From: Clostridium_AW sp963515715
GTDB taxonomy: Bacteria > Bacillota > Clostridia > Clostridiales > Clostridiaceae
Direction: 5' to 3'
DNA length: 64,000 nucleotides
Assembly (NCBI RefSeq): GCF_963515715.1
Contig: NZ_CAUPZS010000001.1
Location: 309,559 to 373,558, forward strand
Both the position numbers and the translations under genes were made by a program. The notes beneath the pieces were generated by a model. The model worked only from the letters and a program-made list of their open reading frames with translations, searched no databases and was not told the DNA's origin. Below are positions 25,499 through 35,125 of this stretch, piece by piece. Each line of letters begins with the position of its first letter. Positions within the stretch are counted from its first letter, which is position 1.

Positions 25499-27535
25499 TT
25501 AATTAAAGCATATATATCTTGCATTACTTTCCAATCTTTTCATTATATATTTGATGATATTTTTATCTAAGGAATTGTCACTTCTCCATATTAATTTTGC
25601 ATCTTCATGAGCCAGCTTAAAAGCTTCAATATCATCTATTATGTTGCATAATAGAAATTCTTCAGTACCGTGCTGTTTGAAACCAAAAATTTCTCCACTG
25701 CCTCTTAATTTAAAATCCTGGTCTGCAATAAAAAAGCCATCATTGCTCTTTATCATAGTTTCCATTCTTTTCTTAGTTATATCGCTTTTAATTTCTCCTA
25801 CCAATATGCAATAGGATTTTTTACTTCCTCTACCAACCCTACCTCTTAGCTGATGAAGCTGGGCTAATCCAAATCTTTCTGCGTTTTCTATTATCATTAA
25901 AGTAGCATTAGGGACATTAACTCCAACTTCTATTACTGTTGTAGCTATTAAAGCCTTTATTTTCCCTTCTTTAAACTCATTCATTATATTATTTTTTTCT
26001 TTAGAAGGCATTTTACCATGCAATATAGCCATAGGTATATCTTTAAAATATTTATTATTTAATTCCTCATATAAATATTCTACAGAAGTTAGTTCTAAAT
26101 TTTCATTTTCTTCTACTAAAGGACATACAATATAAACTTGCCTACCCTCTTTTATTTCTTTTAAAGCAAAAGAATAAGCTCTATTTTTTTCATTAGCCTT
26201 TATAAAATATGTATCAATTTTTTGTCTTCCTGGTGGTAATTGATCTATAATTGAGACTTCTAAGTCACCATATAAATATAAAGCCAATGTTCTAGGAATT
26301 GGTGTAGCTGTCATAACTAAAGTATCTGGATTTTCACCTTTATTAATAAGTTTGCTTCTCTGCGTCACACCAAATCTATGTTGCTCATCAGTAATTATAA
26401 ATCCCAAATTATTAAACTCAACATCATCTTCTAAAAGAGCATGAGTACCTATTACCATATGTACTCTCCCATCTTTTAAGTCCTTTTTTATCTCCGCTTT
26501 TTCTTTTGCACTTATATTACCACATAATAACTTTATATTAAGATTAAAATCTTTTAAAATTTTATTCGTTTCCTCAAAATGTTGCTGAGCTAATATTTCT
26601 GTAGGTGCCATAAAAGCTACTTGATATCCATTCATTATTATATTGAATGCGGAAATTATTCCCACGATGGTTTTTCCACTTCCTACATCTCCTTGTACTA
26701 ATCTGTTCATAACTACAGCTTTCTTTTGATCAATTAAAATCTCTCTTATAGCTTTGTTTTGTGCTTCTGTTAATTGAAAAGGTAAATTCTCTTTTAAGTT
26801 TTTTAAGCTATCCGATATGTTAAAAGATATACCTTTAGAATTATTTCTCATATTTTTCAACATAGCTATTTTTAAAGAGTAAGTAAAAAGCTCTTGATAT
26901 TTTAAGCGTCTTTTACTTTCAAATAATTCTGTTTTATTTTTAGGATAATGTATATTACTGATTGCTTCGTTTAAATTTATAAAGTCATGCTTATCTATTA
27001 TCCATTTAGGTAGATTTTCTTCTATTTCTACTTTCTTTAATACTTCATTAATTAATTTCATGAATGTAGAATTAGTTATTCCGTTTTTTAAAGAGTAAAC
27101 AGGTTCTATGCTTTCTTCATTTTCTAAAAGTTGTTCTTTTAAAACTTTAGGATTAGTTAGTATTTTTTCATTTTTGTATACATTTATTTTTCCTTTTAAA
27201 GTATATTCATTATTCAATATAAAGCTGTTTTTAATATAAGGCTGATTAAACCATTTGCATTTTATATTATTATTTCCATCTGTAAATATAATAGTGGTGA
27301 TTGTTTTTCCTCCAGGTATTCGTATGTCTTTTTTTATATCTATGACTTTACATATAACTATAACTTCTTCTTTATCCTTTCCATCATTAAAATTATTACA
27401 TTTATTGTATTCTTTATAATCTCTTGGAAAATAGAGAAGTAGATCCATTACAGTATAAATACCACAATCTTCTAAGACTTTTTTTGTCTTAGGTCCTACA
27501 CCTTTTACATAACTAACATTGCTATATACATCCAT
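25499..27535 (-). CDS. recG: ATP-dependent DNA helicase RecG
   Basis: A 678-residue fork-reversal/branch-migration helicase. It shows the N-terminal wedge with VSYVKGVGPKTKKVLEDCGI, then the helicase motifs GDVGSGKTIVGIISAF, APTEILAQQH, IITDEQHRFGV, TATPIPRTLAL and ATTVIEVGVNVPNAT, and LRGRVGRGSKKSYCIL. It lies downstream of the fakA-like gene and a terminator. Confidence 0.97.
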   Translation of the reverse strand: MDVYSNVSYVKGVGPKTKKVLEDCGIYTVMDLLLYFPRDYKEYNKCNNFNDGKDKEEVIVICKVIDIKKDIRIPGGKTITTIIFTDGNNNIKCKWFNQPYIKNSFILNNEYTLKGKINVYKNEKILTNPKVLKEQLLENEESIEPVYSLKNGITNSTFMKLINEVLKKVEIEENLPKWIIDKHDFINLNEAISNIHYPKNKTELFESKRRLKYQELFTYSLKIAMLKNMRNNSKGISFNISDSLKNLKENLPFQLTEAQNKAIREILIDQKKAVVMNRLVQGDVGSGKTIVGIISAFNIIMNGYQVAFMAPTEILAQQHFEETNKILKDFNLNIKLLCGNISAKEKAEIKKDLKDGRVHMVIGTHALLEDDVEFNNLGFIITDEQHRFGVTQRSKLINKGENPDTLVMTATPIPRTLALYLYGDLEVSIIDQLPPGRQKIDTYFIKANEKNRAYSFALKEIKEGRQVYIVCPLVEENENLELTSVEYLYEELNNKYFKDIPMAILHGKMPSKEKNNIMNEFKEGKIKALIATTVIEVGVNVPNATLMIIENAERFGLAQLHQLRGRVGRGSKKSYCILVGEIKSDITKKRMETMIKSNDGFFIADQDFKLRGSGEIFGFKQHGTEEFLLCNIIDDIEAFKLAHEDAKLIWRSDNSLDKNIIKYIMKRLESNARYICFN

Positions 27536-27565
27536 AATATCACTCCACTTACACTTCTCTTAAAT

Positions 27566-27589
27566 AAAAAAAGCCTTGTGGCTTTTTTT
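27566..27589 (-). terminator. intrinsic terminator after the FakA-like gene
   Basis: AAAAAAAGCC / GGCTTTTTTT, 10 bp with a 4-nt loop, between the FakA-like gene and recG. Confidence 0.85.
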
Positions 27590-27626
27590 ATAATAGATGA
27601 TAATTTATTATATATAAGTTCATTAT

Positions 27627-29252
27627 TTATTCTACAGAAAAAATGAAATAATATAAAGGTTGTTTTCCGTTATAACATTGAATGTCTAAATCTTCGTATT
27701 CATTTTCTAACTCATCAACAAATTTAAGAACTTCTTCTTCATTACAATCTTCACCGTAGAAAATTGTAATAAGCTCAGCATCTTCATTAACCATTGATTT
27801 AATTAAATCTCTGCAAACCTCAAAGATATCATTACCAGTTTCTTTTATTTTACCCTCAACTAATCCTATTATATCCCCTTCTTTAATAACCTTTCCATCC
27901 ATTTCTGTATCTCTAACGGCATAAGTGATGGATCCAGTTCCTACATTTGAAATGGCCTCTTCCATGCTTTTAACATTTTCTTCTGCTTCAACCTCTCCAT
28001 TAAAAGCAGTAATCGCAGTAATTCCTTGTGGTATTGTTTTTGTAGGTATTACAAATACTTTCTTATCAGATAATTCTGCTGCTTGAGTTGCTGCCATTAT
28101 TATATTTTTATTGTTTGGTAAAACAAATATATTTTCAGCATTTATCTTATTTACAGCATTTAAAATATCCTCTGTACTAGGATTCATAGTCTGACCACCT
28201 TCTATAACGAAGTCAACACCTAAATCCGTGAAGATATTCTTAATTCCCTCTCCTAATGCCACAGAAATAAAGGCAAATTCTTTCTTTTCCTCATTTGTTT
28301 CTTCTATAATATTTTCGGATTCCTCCATAATATGTTTATGCTGTTCTCTCATATTATCTATTTTAATTTTTGATAGAGAACCTAGTTTTATTGCTTTAGA
28401 TAAAACTAATCCTGGATCATTGGTATGAATATGTACTTTAACTAATCCTTCTCCTCCTACAACTAGCATTGAGTCACCATGCTGTGCTATATCATTTTTA
28501 AATTCATCTATATCAATATTATGTGATACTACAAAGAATTCTGTACAGTATCCAAACTCTATATTTTGTTCTCCAAAATCCTTAATTTTAGATTCACTAG
28601 TTGACTCATTAGTGGACTCAATTATAGATAAAGATTTTAAATCCTTATCTAATACTTCGTACATTCCTTTTAAAATAATAAGTAATCCTGCCCCGCCAGC
28701 ATCTACAACTTTAGCTTGTTTGAGGACAGGTAGCATTTCAGGTGTCTTATCTAAAGTTATCTTACTATAAGAGCACACCTCTTCCATAAGGCTTTTAATA
28801 TCCTTATGTTTACTTTTAATAGCTGCTTCTCCAGCTGCCTTTACAATAGTTAAAATGGTTCCTTCTGTTGGCCTCATAACAGCCTTATAAGCAGACTTTG
28901 AACCTTCTAAAAATGCATTAGCTAATTCTTCTGAATTAACTTCAGTCTTATCTTCTAATCCTTTTGCTATTCCTCTAAGTATTTGAGATAATATTACTCC
29001 TGAGTTTCCTCTTGCTCCCATTAAAGCACCTTTAGCAAGGCTCTTCGCAATAACTCCTATTGGTTCATTGTCCATACCTTTTATTTCAGAAACTGCTGAT
29101 TTAAATGTCATTGACATATTAGTTCCAGTGTCACCATCTGGCACTGGAAAAACATTTAAAGAATTAACATAGTCTTTACTTTCTTCAAGCTTATTACTTC
29201 CGTTTATCATCATATTGTAAAAATGATGTCCATTAATCATTAAGTATTCCAT
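27627..29252 (-). CDS. FakA-like DAK-domain kinase (YloV family)
   Basis: A 541-residue protein with an N-terminal DhaL (DAK2) domain: NVFPVPDGDTGTNMSMTF, then ALMGARGNSGVILSQILRG, and DAGGAGLLIILKGMYE. The C-terminal half is the DegV-like/FakA-C region. In staphylococci FakA phosphorylates fatty acids bound to FakB (DegV) proteins; no FakB gene is in the window. It follows the Asp23 gene by 14 nt, the conserved yloU-yloV pair. Confidence 0.92.
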   Translation of the reverse strand: MEYLMINGHHFYNMMINGSNKLEESKDYVNSLNVFPVPDGDTGTNMSMTFKSAVSEIKGMDNEPIGVIAKSLAKGALMGARGNSGVILSQILRGIAKGLEDKTEVNSEELANAFLEGSKSAYKAVMRPTEGTILTIVKAAGEAAIKSKHKDIKSLMEEVCSYSKITLDKTPEMLPVLKQAKVVDAGGAGLLIILKGMYEVLDKDLKSLSIIESTNESTSESKIKDFGEQNIEFGYCTEFFVVSHNIDIDEFKNDIAQHGDSMLVVGGEGLVKVHIHTNDPGLVLSKAIKLGSLSKIKIDNMREQHKHIMEESENIIEETNEEKKEFAFISVALGEGIKNIFTDLGVDFVIEGGQTMNPSTEDILNAVNKINAENIFVLPNNKNIIMAATQAAELSDKKVFVIPTKTIPQGITAITAFNGEVEAEENVKSMEEAISNVGTGSITYAVRDTEMDGKVIKEGDIIGLVEGKIKETGNDIFEVCRDLIKSMVNEDAELITIFYGEDCNEEEVLKFVDELENEYEDLDIQCYNGKQPLYYFIFSVE

Positions 29253-29266
29253 TCTTAGCTACCTCC

Positions 29267-29617
29267 TTAGACCCTAACACCTTGCACATTTACTGTTATA
29301 TTTGAAACCTTTAATCCTGTGTAGTTTTCTACAGTATATTTTACCTTTTGAATTATGTTGCTTGCTATAACAGATATTTTTGTGCCATATTCAACTATTA
29401 TATATAATTCAATAAATAATTTATTATCTTTTGAATTTATTTTAACACCTTTACTTAGACTTTCACCTTTTAGCAATTCCCATAATCCGTCAGTAGCATT
29501 TTTAGATGCCATACCAACTACACCATAGCACTCCATTGTAGACACTCCAATTATATTTCCTAATACCTCTTCAGAGAAATTAATATATCCATAATTATTA
29601 GAAATGTTTCCTATCAT
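29267..29617 (-). CDS. Asp23/Gls24 family protein (YloU)
   Basis: A 116-residue Asp23-family protein: INFSEEVLGNIIGVSTMECYGVVGM, the glycine/valine-rich core KGVKINSKDNKLFIELYIIVEYG and a C-terminal NITVNVQGVRV. Family members are cell-envelope stress or envelope-associated proteins. It lies in the usual rpmB-yloU-yloV-recG order, divergent from rpmB. Confidence 0.92.
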   Translation of the reverse strand: MIGNISNNYGYINFSEEVLGNIIGVSTMECYGVVGMASKNATDGLWELLKGESLSKGVKINSKDNKLFIELYIIVEYGTKISVIASNIIQKVKYTVENYTGLKVSNITVNVQGVRV

Positions 29618-29651
29618 AGTTAACCCTCCTTATGCTTAAAGCCTTAAACCT

Positions 29652-29680
29652 ATTTTATATTAAATATGGAATTTATTCAA
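29652..29680 (-). promoter_or_regulatory. sigma-A-type promoter of the Asp23-FakA operon
   Basis: Minus strand: TTGAAT, 17-nt spacer, TAAAAT, 35 nt before the Asp23 gene. Confidence 0.65.
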
Positions 29681-29731
29681 GGAAATATATGATAATTGTA
29701 TTATATTCTTGAATTAAATGATAGATTGCTA

Positions 29732-29761
29732 TTGCAAAAATTATGTTAGTTATGATAGAAT
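29732..29761 (+). promoter_or_regulatory. putative promoter of rpmB
   Basis: TTGCAA, 18-nt spacer, TAGAAT, 59 nt before the rpmB start. Confidence 0.55.
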
Positions 29762-29820
29762 AATATACGTCCGAATTGAGAAGATTTTACTCTTGTCAAT
29801 TTGTAAAGGAGGTGTTTTTA

Positions 29821-30012
29821 ATGTCAAGGAAATGTGAAGTTTGTGGAAAAGGCGTAGTAGCTGGAGTTCAATACAGCCACTCACACCGTCAGTCAAAAAG
29901 AACTTGGGCTCCAAACCTAAAAAGAATAAAGGCAATAGTTAAGGGAACACCTAAAACTATACATGTTTGTACAAGATGCCTACGTTCTGGCAAGGTTCAA
30001 CGTGCTATATAA
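29821..30012 (+). CDS. rpmB: 50S ribosomal protein L28
   Basis: A 63-residue L28 starting MSRKCEVCGKGVVAGVQYSH, with a second CxxC pair in HVCTRCLRSGKV, so a zinc-binding form. ATG at 29821 is set by AAGGAGGTG about 8 nt upstream; a longer frame back to 29776 has no support. It is convergent with spoVM, sharing a terminator. Confidence 0.97.
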   Translation: MSRKCEVCGKGVVAGVQYSHSHRQSKRTWAPNLKRIKAIVKGTPKTIHVCTRCLRSGKVQRAI

Positions 30013-30014
30013 GT

Positions 30015-30048
30015 AAAAAATGCAATTGATTTCAATTGCATTTTTTTT
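30015..30048. terminator. bidirectional terminator between rpmB and spoVM
   Basis: AAAAAATGCAATTG / CAATTGCATTTTTT, a 14-bp perfect stem with a 4-nt loop and T tracts on both strands. Confidence 0.9.
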
Positions 30049-30058
30049 AAGTATTATT

Positions 30059-30127
30059 TTATTTTCTTAGTATAAATTTTATTATTGAAGATAAGAATTT
30101 AGGAAGTTTTATAGCCACAATCTTCAT
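30059..30127 (-). CDS. spoVM: stage V sporulation protein M (SpoVM)
   Basis: A 22-residue ORF whose start is MKIVAIKLPKFLSS and whose end is basic (ILRK). It matches SpoVM of Bacillus (26 residues, same KLPKFL core), the amphipathic peptide that recognises the convex forespore membrane and recruits SpoIVA. GAGGTGTG lies before the ATG. Location next to rpmB and near thiN, rpe, rsgA and prkC matches the Bacillus spoVM neighbourhood, which supports the call. Confidence 0.9.
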   Translation of the reverse strand: MKIVAIKLPKFLSSIIKFILRK

Positions 30128-30143
30128 AAGACACACCTCGCCA

Positions 30144-30299
30144 CTATTTGTATTGCTGAATTAAACACCAGCCAAGATATATTAGTCCTACACCTACAGC
30201 GATTATCCATCCCCAAATAGGGATAATAAATGTTACTACTATTCCCATCCCTATGGAACCAATAATTAGTCCCAACTTTGATTTAACTTTCTTTTTCAT
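30144..30299 (-). CDS. 51-residue two-helix membrane protein beside spoVM
   Basis: The protein begins MKKKVKSKLGLIIGSIGMGI and ends CLIQQYK. It has a basic N-tail and two hydrophobic segments (about residues 9-26 and 28-47) with IPIWGWIIAVG between. It is 16 nt upstream of spoVM, so probably co-transcribed and possibly sporulation-related. I recognise no named family. The ATG has no own Shine-Dalgarno; AAGGGA serves an in-frame ATG-TAA start-stop pair located 9 nt upstream. Confidence 0.7.
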   Translation of the reverse strand: MKKKVKSKLGLIIGSIGMGIVVTFIIPIWGWIIAVGVGLIYLGWCLIQQYK

Positions 30300-30372
30300 T
30301 CTTTACATTATTATCCCTTCCAAAATTACTTATGCTATTATTATATGCCTACTATTAAAAAAGTTGCTAAAC

Positions 30373-31008
30373 TTATTCCTTGCTTTGTATTAAAAGTAAT
30401 AGTCCTTCCTCTAACTGTACTTCAACTTGTGGCTCATTAAATTCATTAGATATTCCTAAAGACTCTCCTAGCTTTAAAGTGTACTTATTTAAAGGATATT
30501 TAGCTCCTGTAAGGGTTATTCCAGTGACAGAGGCTCCATAACTAATTAATGAAAAATAATTATATCCATTAGGTTTAATTATGCAAGATTTATTTATTAA
30601 CTTAATTAGGTTGTGACTATCTTTAATATAAGAATCTACTTTATTATCTAAACAACGATATAGCAGTCCTAGGTTGCCTAACATATGGTCTAATCTGCTT
30701 CCTGTACAGCCTAAAAATGCGATTTTACTACTGCCTATAGCTAAGGCTTTTTCTAAGGCAGCATAAGAGTCAGTAAAATCCTTTTCTGCTGGAAAGGAAT
30801 CTACTATAATGTGTTTTTCTTTATAATAATTTAAAGTATTTTTATCTATAGAATCAAAATCTCCTACTATAATATCAGGTTCTATTCCATATTTATATAA
30901 TACTTCTCCACCTTTATCTGCACAAATTATATAATCCGTGTCTAATAACTCTTCATTTAATAACTGAAGTGATGGAGGTTGTCCTCCAGAAACAATTAAT
31001 GTTTTCAT
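30373..31008 (-). CDS. thiN: thiamine pyrophosphokinase
   Basis: A 211-residue enzyme that makes thiamine diphosphate from thiamine and ATP. Seen: IVSGGQPP, YIICADKGGEVLYKYGIEPD, IVGDFDSI, AEKDFTDSYAALEKAL and FLGCTGSRLDHMLGNL, all diagnostic. Overlaps rpe by 4 nt (ATGA-type coupling). Confidence 0.95.
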   Translation of the reverse strand: MKTLIVSGGQPPSLQLLNEELLDTDYIICADKGGEVLYKYGIEPDIIVGDFDSIDKNTLNYYKEKHIIVDSFPAEKDFTDSYAALEKALAIGSSKIAFLGCTGSRLDHMLGNLGLLYRCLDNKVDSYIKDSHNLIKLINKSCIIKPNGYNYFSLISYGASVTGITLTGAKYPLNKYTLKLGESLGISNEFNEPQVEVQLEEGLLLLIQSKE

Positions 31009-31658
31009 TTTATTGCCTCTTTTAATTTACTTATATTTTCTTCTATATTGCCGCCTTTAAATACTGCTGAGCCTGCAACAAGCCATTGAGCTCCACTCTC
31101 TACTACTTCTTTAATGTTTGAGGCATCAATACCACCATCTACTTCTATAACTAAATCTTTATTAAATTCATTTCTTAATTTATTTAGCTCTTTTACTTTT
31201 TCTAATGCATAAGGTATAAATTTTTGTCCTCCAAACCCTGGATTAACAGACATGATTAAAACCATATCTAAAGAAGGAATTAAGTCTTTGATTACACTGA
31301 CTGGTGTACCAGGATTTAATGCTACTGCTGCCTTTATTCCAAAACTTTTAATATAATTTATTGTTCTATCAATATGTTTATCTGCTTCATAATGTACAGT
31401 AATAATATCAGCACCTGCTTTAACGAAATCTTCAATATATCTGCTAGGCTCTTCTATCATTAAGTGAACATCAAAAGGGAGGCTTGTTAAACCTCTAATA
31501 CTTTTTATAACAGGCATACCGAAAGTAATGTTTGGTACAAATCTTCCGTCCATAACATCGATATGAATTACATCTGCTTTATAAGTTTCTAGTTTTTTAA
31601 CTTCCTCTCCCAGTCTAGAAAAATCTGATGAAAGTATTGAAGGCGCTATTTTAATCAT
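31005..31658 (-). CDS. rpe: ribulose-phosphate 3-epimerase
   Basis: A 217-residue TIM barrel of the pentose phosphate pathway. Visible: IAPSILSSDFSRLGEEVKKL, VIHIDVMDGRFVPNITFG, VHLMIEEPSRY, MSVNPGFGGQKFIP and IEVDGGID, including the metal-ligand His/Asp residues. It is coupled by 4-nt overlaps to rsgA upstream and thiN downstream. Confidence 0.97.
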   Translation of the reverse strand: MIKIAPSILSSDFSRLGEEVKKLETYKADVIHIDVMDGRFVPNITFGMPVIKSIRGLTSLPFDVHLMIEEPSRYIEDFVKAGADIITVHYEADKHIDRTINYIKSFGIKAAVALNPGTPVSVIKDLIPSLDMVLIMSVNPGFGGQKFIPYALEKVKELNKLRNEFNKDLVIEVDGGIDASNIKEVVESGAQWLVAGSAVFKGGNIEENISKLKEAIK

Positions 31659-32524
31659 TTGTATATCCTCTCCTTTAATTTTTCTTCTAACATTTTTATA
31701 TAAAAATCATATCTCATTTTATTTATATTTCCGCTCTCCACTGCCTTTTTTACATTACAACCAGGTTCTTTATGATGAACACAACTTGAAAATTTACATT
31801 CACCTAAATAATCATTAAACTCGTGAAAACAGTATTGAAGCTCTTCTTTTGATATAAAGTCACTACTTAAAGATGAAAATCCAGGTGTGTCTACAATATA
31901 CCCATCATATAATTCTATTAATTCACTATGTCTAGTTGTATGTTTTCCTCTTTTTAGTTTCTCACTTATGTTTCCTGTTTCCATAAGCTCTCTTCCCGCT
32001 AAATTATTTAAAATTGTTGATTTTCCAACCCCTGAGGGGCCACAGAGCACAGTTACATTGTCCTTTAATCTTTCTTTTATTTGGTCAATACCTGTGCCAG
32101 TTTTAGCCTGGAGAAATAACACCTCATATCCTGCATCCTTCACCATATTTATTATGGCTTGCTCTTCTTCCTCATCTTTACTTAAATCTATTTTATTAAA
32201 ACATACTATGGATTTAAGTTTGCTATAATCGCATAACAATAAAAATTTATTTAGCAAGTCTTCATTTATATCAGGATTTCTTAATGAGAACACGACTAAC
32301 GCTTGAGTAACGTTGGCAACAGCTGGCCTGATCAACATATTATATCGATCATATATCTTTTCAATTGTTCCTTTACCTTCCTTAGCTAATATCTCTACTT
32401 TATCTCCTACCATAGGAATAAGATCATCGTGTCTAAACTTACCTCTCGCCTTACACTCAACTATTCCATTTTCAACTTTAACATAGTAAAATCCTCCGAT
32501 ACCTTTTACGATTAATCCCTGCAT
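31655..32524 (-). CDS. rsgA: ribosome small subunit-dependent GTPase RsgA
   Basis: A 289-residue circularly permuted GTPase acting in 30S maturation. N-terminal OB fold, then FNKIDLSKD (G4), CGPSGVGKSTILNNLAG (G1), DTPGFSSL (G3) and a C-terminal zinc site CKFSSCVHHKEPGC. It follows prkC-prpC in the order common to Firmicutes. Confidence 0.97.
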   Translation of the reverse strand: MQGLIVKGIGGFYYVKVENGIVECKARGKFRHDDLIPMVGDKVEILAKEGKGTIEKIYDRYNMLIRPAVANVTQALVVFSLRNPDINEDLLNKFLLLCDYSKLKSIVCFNKIDLSKDEEEEQAIINMVKDAGYEVLFLQAKTGTGIDQIKERLKDNVTVLCGPSGVGKSTILNNLAGRELMETGNISEKLKRGKHTTRHSELIELYDGYIVDTPGFSSLSSDFISKEELQYCFHEFNDYLGECKFSSCVHHKEPGCNVKKAVESGNINKMRYDFYIKMLEEKLKERIYK

Positions 32525-32586
32525 GTTACCTCCTAAATTATATTAAGATTCTTTTAATTAACTATTATCCCGATTCTTATTTTTGT

Positions 32587-34401
32587 TTATACTAGTATTT
32601 TCATTATTAATAATCCCATTATATTATTTTTTATGTTTTCATTAAGATTAATATTCACGCCATTATTAGCTATTTCCCCAGGATTTTCACCAGGAGCTCC
32701 AGAACCAAACTGATAGTAGCTTATATCTATAACGCTACCTTCTTTCACCCGAGCGCCCACGTCTGGACTCTGTCTAAATATCTTACCATCTAAAGTCTCA
32801 TCATTAGTCCTAACGGGATTTTCTGTTCCTAACTTTAAATTCAATCCAGCTAATATACCTCTAGCTTCTTCTAGTGTTTTTCCATTTAAACTTGGAACAG
32901 ACACATAATTTACTTCAGGTCCACTACTAACTACAACTTCTATAACTGTTCCAGGTTTAACCATAGTATCTTTGCCTGGATTTTGACTTATTATACAGTT
33001 TTTAGGTACAGTATCATCGTATTTATAACTTGGCTCACCTAATTTTAAATTTGATTTATTCAACATTTCCCTTGCTACTTCTACATCTATTTCTCTTAAA
33101 TCCGGTACCTTTGCACCGTCTTTTCCTGCACTAATATAAACTCTAACTTCAGAATCTTTCTTTACTAGAGTGCCTTCAATAGGGAAAATCCTAATTATTG
33201 TTCCTTCTTCTTCATCACTTGCCTCTGTTCCAGCAACCTGAAAAACTAATCCTTCTTTTTCCACGCTTTTCTTTGCTTCATCTTCTTTAAGTCCAATAAT
33301 TTTAGGAACAGCTATGCTTTTTTTCGAACCATTAGGTGACTTATTAAGAACTTTGTTGAACCAAAAATATCCTGATGTAAAACCTACAACTAAAACTAAA
33401 ATTGCAGAAGTTATAGCGATTATCATTTTTTTATTCTTACCGATTGAAAGTAGGTCCTCATCCTCGTCTTCTAATTCATCATAGTCTAAGTATTCTTCCT
33501 CTTCATCATCTTCATCTACATTTACAGCATCCATAACTATAGTTCTATCATTATCAAAATCACCGAATTTGATATTTAATTCTTCATTATTTTTTACTTT
33601 ATTTAAATCTACTAATAAGTTACCGATATTTTGATATCTCTCTATAGCTTCTTTTTCTATAGATTTTAAAATTACATTATTAAATCCTTCTGAAAGAGAG
33701 GGGTTTATTCTAGATGGAGGAATAACCTCTTCTTGAATATGTTTTAAAGCTATAGATACTGGGCTTTCAGCATCATAAGGTACTTTTCCTGTAACCATTT
33801 CGTACATAACTATACCAAGAGAATATATATCTGTTCTAAAATCAACAAAACTTCCCTTCGCCTGTTCGGGGGAAAAATAGTGGGCTGATCCTATAATTTT
33901 TGAAGTATTTGTTATTGTTGCAGAATTTGTTGCTTTTGCAATACCAAAATCAGCTACCTTAACTAGTCCTTCATCAGTTACAAGTATATTATGTGGTTTA
34001 ATGTCCCTATGTATTATATTATTTCTATGGGCACATTCTAAAGCCTTCCCTATTTGAATAGCTATATCCACTGCGTCTTCGTTGTTTAAGATTCCTCTTT
34101 CTAATATTACTTCTTTTAATGTTTTTCCTTTCACATATTCCATAACTATATAGTTTACACCGTTCTGTGACCCTACATCATATATATTTACAATGTTATT
34201 ATTTGAAAGGCTAGCTGCTGCTGTTGCTTCCCTTTTAAATTTTTCTACGAACTGACTATCTCTTGAAAATTCATCTTTAAGAATTTTTACAGCTACATAT
34301 CTATTAAGAAGTTGGCATTGAGCTTTATATACTTTAGCCATGCCTCCTTCACCGATTTTTTCTAATAGTTTATACCTATTTCCCAGTAAAGTATCTATCA
34401 T
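32587..34401 (-). CDS. prkC: Ser/Thr protein kinase PrkC with PASTA domains
   Basis: A 604-residue transmembrane kinase. The kinase domain has GEGGMAKVYKAQ, VAVKILK, HRDIKPHNILV, VADFGIAKA and TDIYSLGIVMYEMVTGK. An acidic linker and one membrane segment (IIAITSAILVLVVGFTSGYF) follow, then three PASTA repeats each starting with VPKIIGL-, VPDLREI- or VPSLNGK-like sequence. PASTA domains bind muropeptides; in Bacillus PrkC triggers spore germination. ATG 34401 has AAGGAGAG upstream and overlaps prpC by 26 nt. Confidence 0.96.
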   Translation of the reverse strand: MIDTLLGNRYKLLEKIGEGGMAKVYKAQCQLLNRYVAVKILKDEFSRDSQFVEKFKREATAAASLSNNNIVNIYDVGSQNGVNYIVMEYVKGKTLKEVILERGILNNEDAVDIAIQIGKALECAHRNNIIHRDIKPHNILVTDEGLVKVADFGIAKATNSATITNTSKIIGSAHYFSPEQAKGSFVDFRTDIYSLGIVMYEMVTGKVPYDAESPVSIALKHIQEEVIPPSRINPSLSEGFNNVILKSIEKEAIERYQNIGNLLVDLNKVKNNEELNIKFGDFDNDRTIVMDAVNVDEDDEEEEYLDYDELEDEDEDLLSIGKNKKMIIAITSAILVLVVGFTSGYFWFNKVLNKSPNGSKKSIAVPKIIGLKEDEAKKSVEKEGLVFQVAGTEASDEEEGTIIRIFPIEGTLVKKDSEVRVYISAGKDGAKVPDLREIDVEVAREMLNKSNLKLGEPSYKYDDTVPKNCIISQNPGKDTMVKPGTVIEVVVSSGPEVNYVSVPSLNGKTLEEARGILAGLNLKLGTENPVRTNDETLDGKIFRQSPDVGARVKEGSVIDISYYQFGSGAPGENPGEIANNGVNINLNENIKNNIMGLLIMKILV

Positions 34402-35122
34402 CTTTACACTCTCCTTCGAATACAATAACTGATATATTATCTCTTCCACCTTTTTCTTTACTCAATTCTATAAGCAATCTACTTGCATCACAACAATTAT
34501 TTTTAATAATTATATCATATATTTCATTAAGAGTAACATCATTAGTTAATCCATCTGTACACAATAGCACTTTTTTAACATCTTCTAAATTTATTGCAAA
34601 TATATCAACTAAAATAGAAGGATTTGTACCTAAAGCCCTTGTTATTATATTTTTATTAGGATGAATCACAGCCTCTTCCTCTGTTATAGTTCCATCGTCT
34701 AATAGTTGTTGTACTAGTGAATGATCTTTTGTTATCTTTATTATATTATTGTCCTTGTTTATTATATAGCATCTACTATCTCCTACATTTCCAATTAACA
34801 TCTTATTCTCATAAACAAGGCAAGTAGTAACTGTAGTTCCCATTCCACTCAAACTGGATTTTTCCTTTGAGCGTTTATAAATTAAATTATTCGCATGCTT
34901 TATAGAACTTTCTAATAACTTTTCTCCATCCTCAATAGAATTTAATTTCTTCACCGAATCTATTATAGAATCTACCGCTAACTTACTTGCTATTTCTCCA
35001 GCATTATGACCGCCCATACCATCTGCAACTATATATATTGCAAAATTATCACTTTTAAAATAACCAACAGAATCTTCATTTACACTCCTGTAATTGCCGA
35101 TATCAGACAATACGCCCACCAT
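34376..35122 (-). CDS. prpC: PPM-type protein phosphatase PrpC (Stp)
   Basis: A 248-residue PP2C phosphatase that reverses PrkC phosphorylation. Motifs: SDIGNYRSVNEDSVG, VADGMGGHNAGEIAS, SGMGTTVTTCLVYE, GNVGDSRCYII, DHSLVQQLLDDG and CTDGLTNDV, carrying the metal-binding aspartates. Its 3' end overlaps prkC. Confidence 0.97.
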   Translation of the reverse strand: MVGVLSDIGNYRSVNEDSVGYFKSDNFAIYIVADGMGGHNAGEIASKLAVDSIIDSVKKLNSIEDGEKLLESSIKHANNLIYKRSKEKSSLSGMGTTVTTCLVYENKMLIGNVGDSRCYIINKDNNIIKITKDHSLVQQLLDDGTITEEEAVIHPNKNIITRALGTNPSILVDIFAINLEDVKKVLLCTDGLTNDVTLNEIYDIIIKNNCCDASRLLIELSKEKGGRDNISVIVFEGECKDDRYFTGK

Positions 35123-35125
35123 GCA

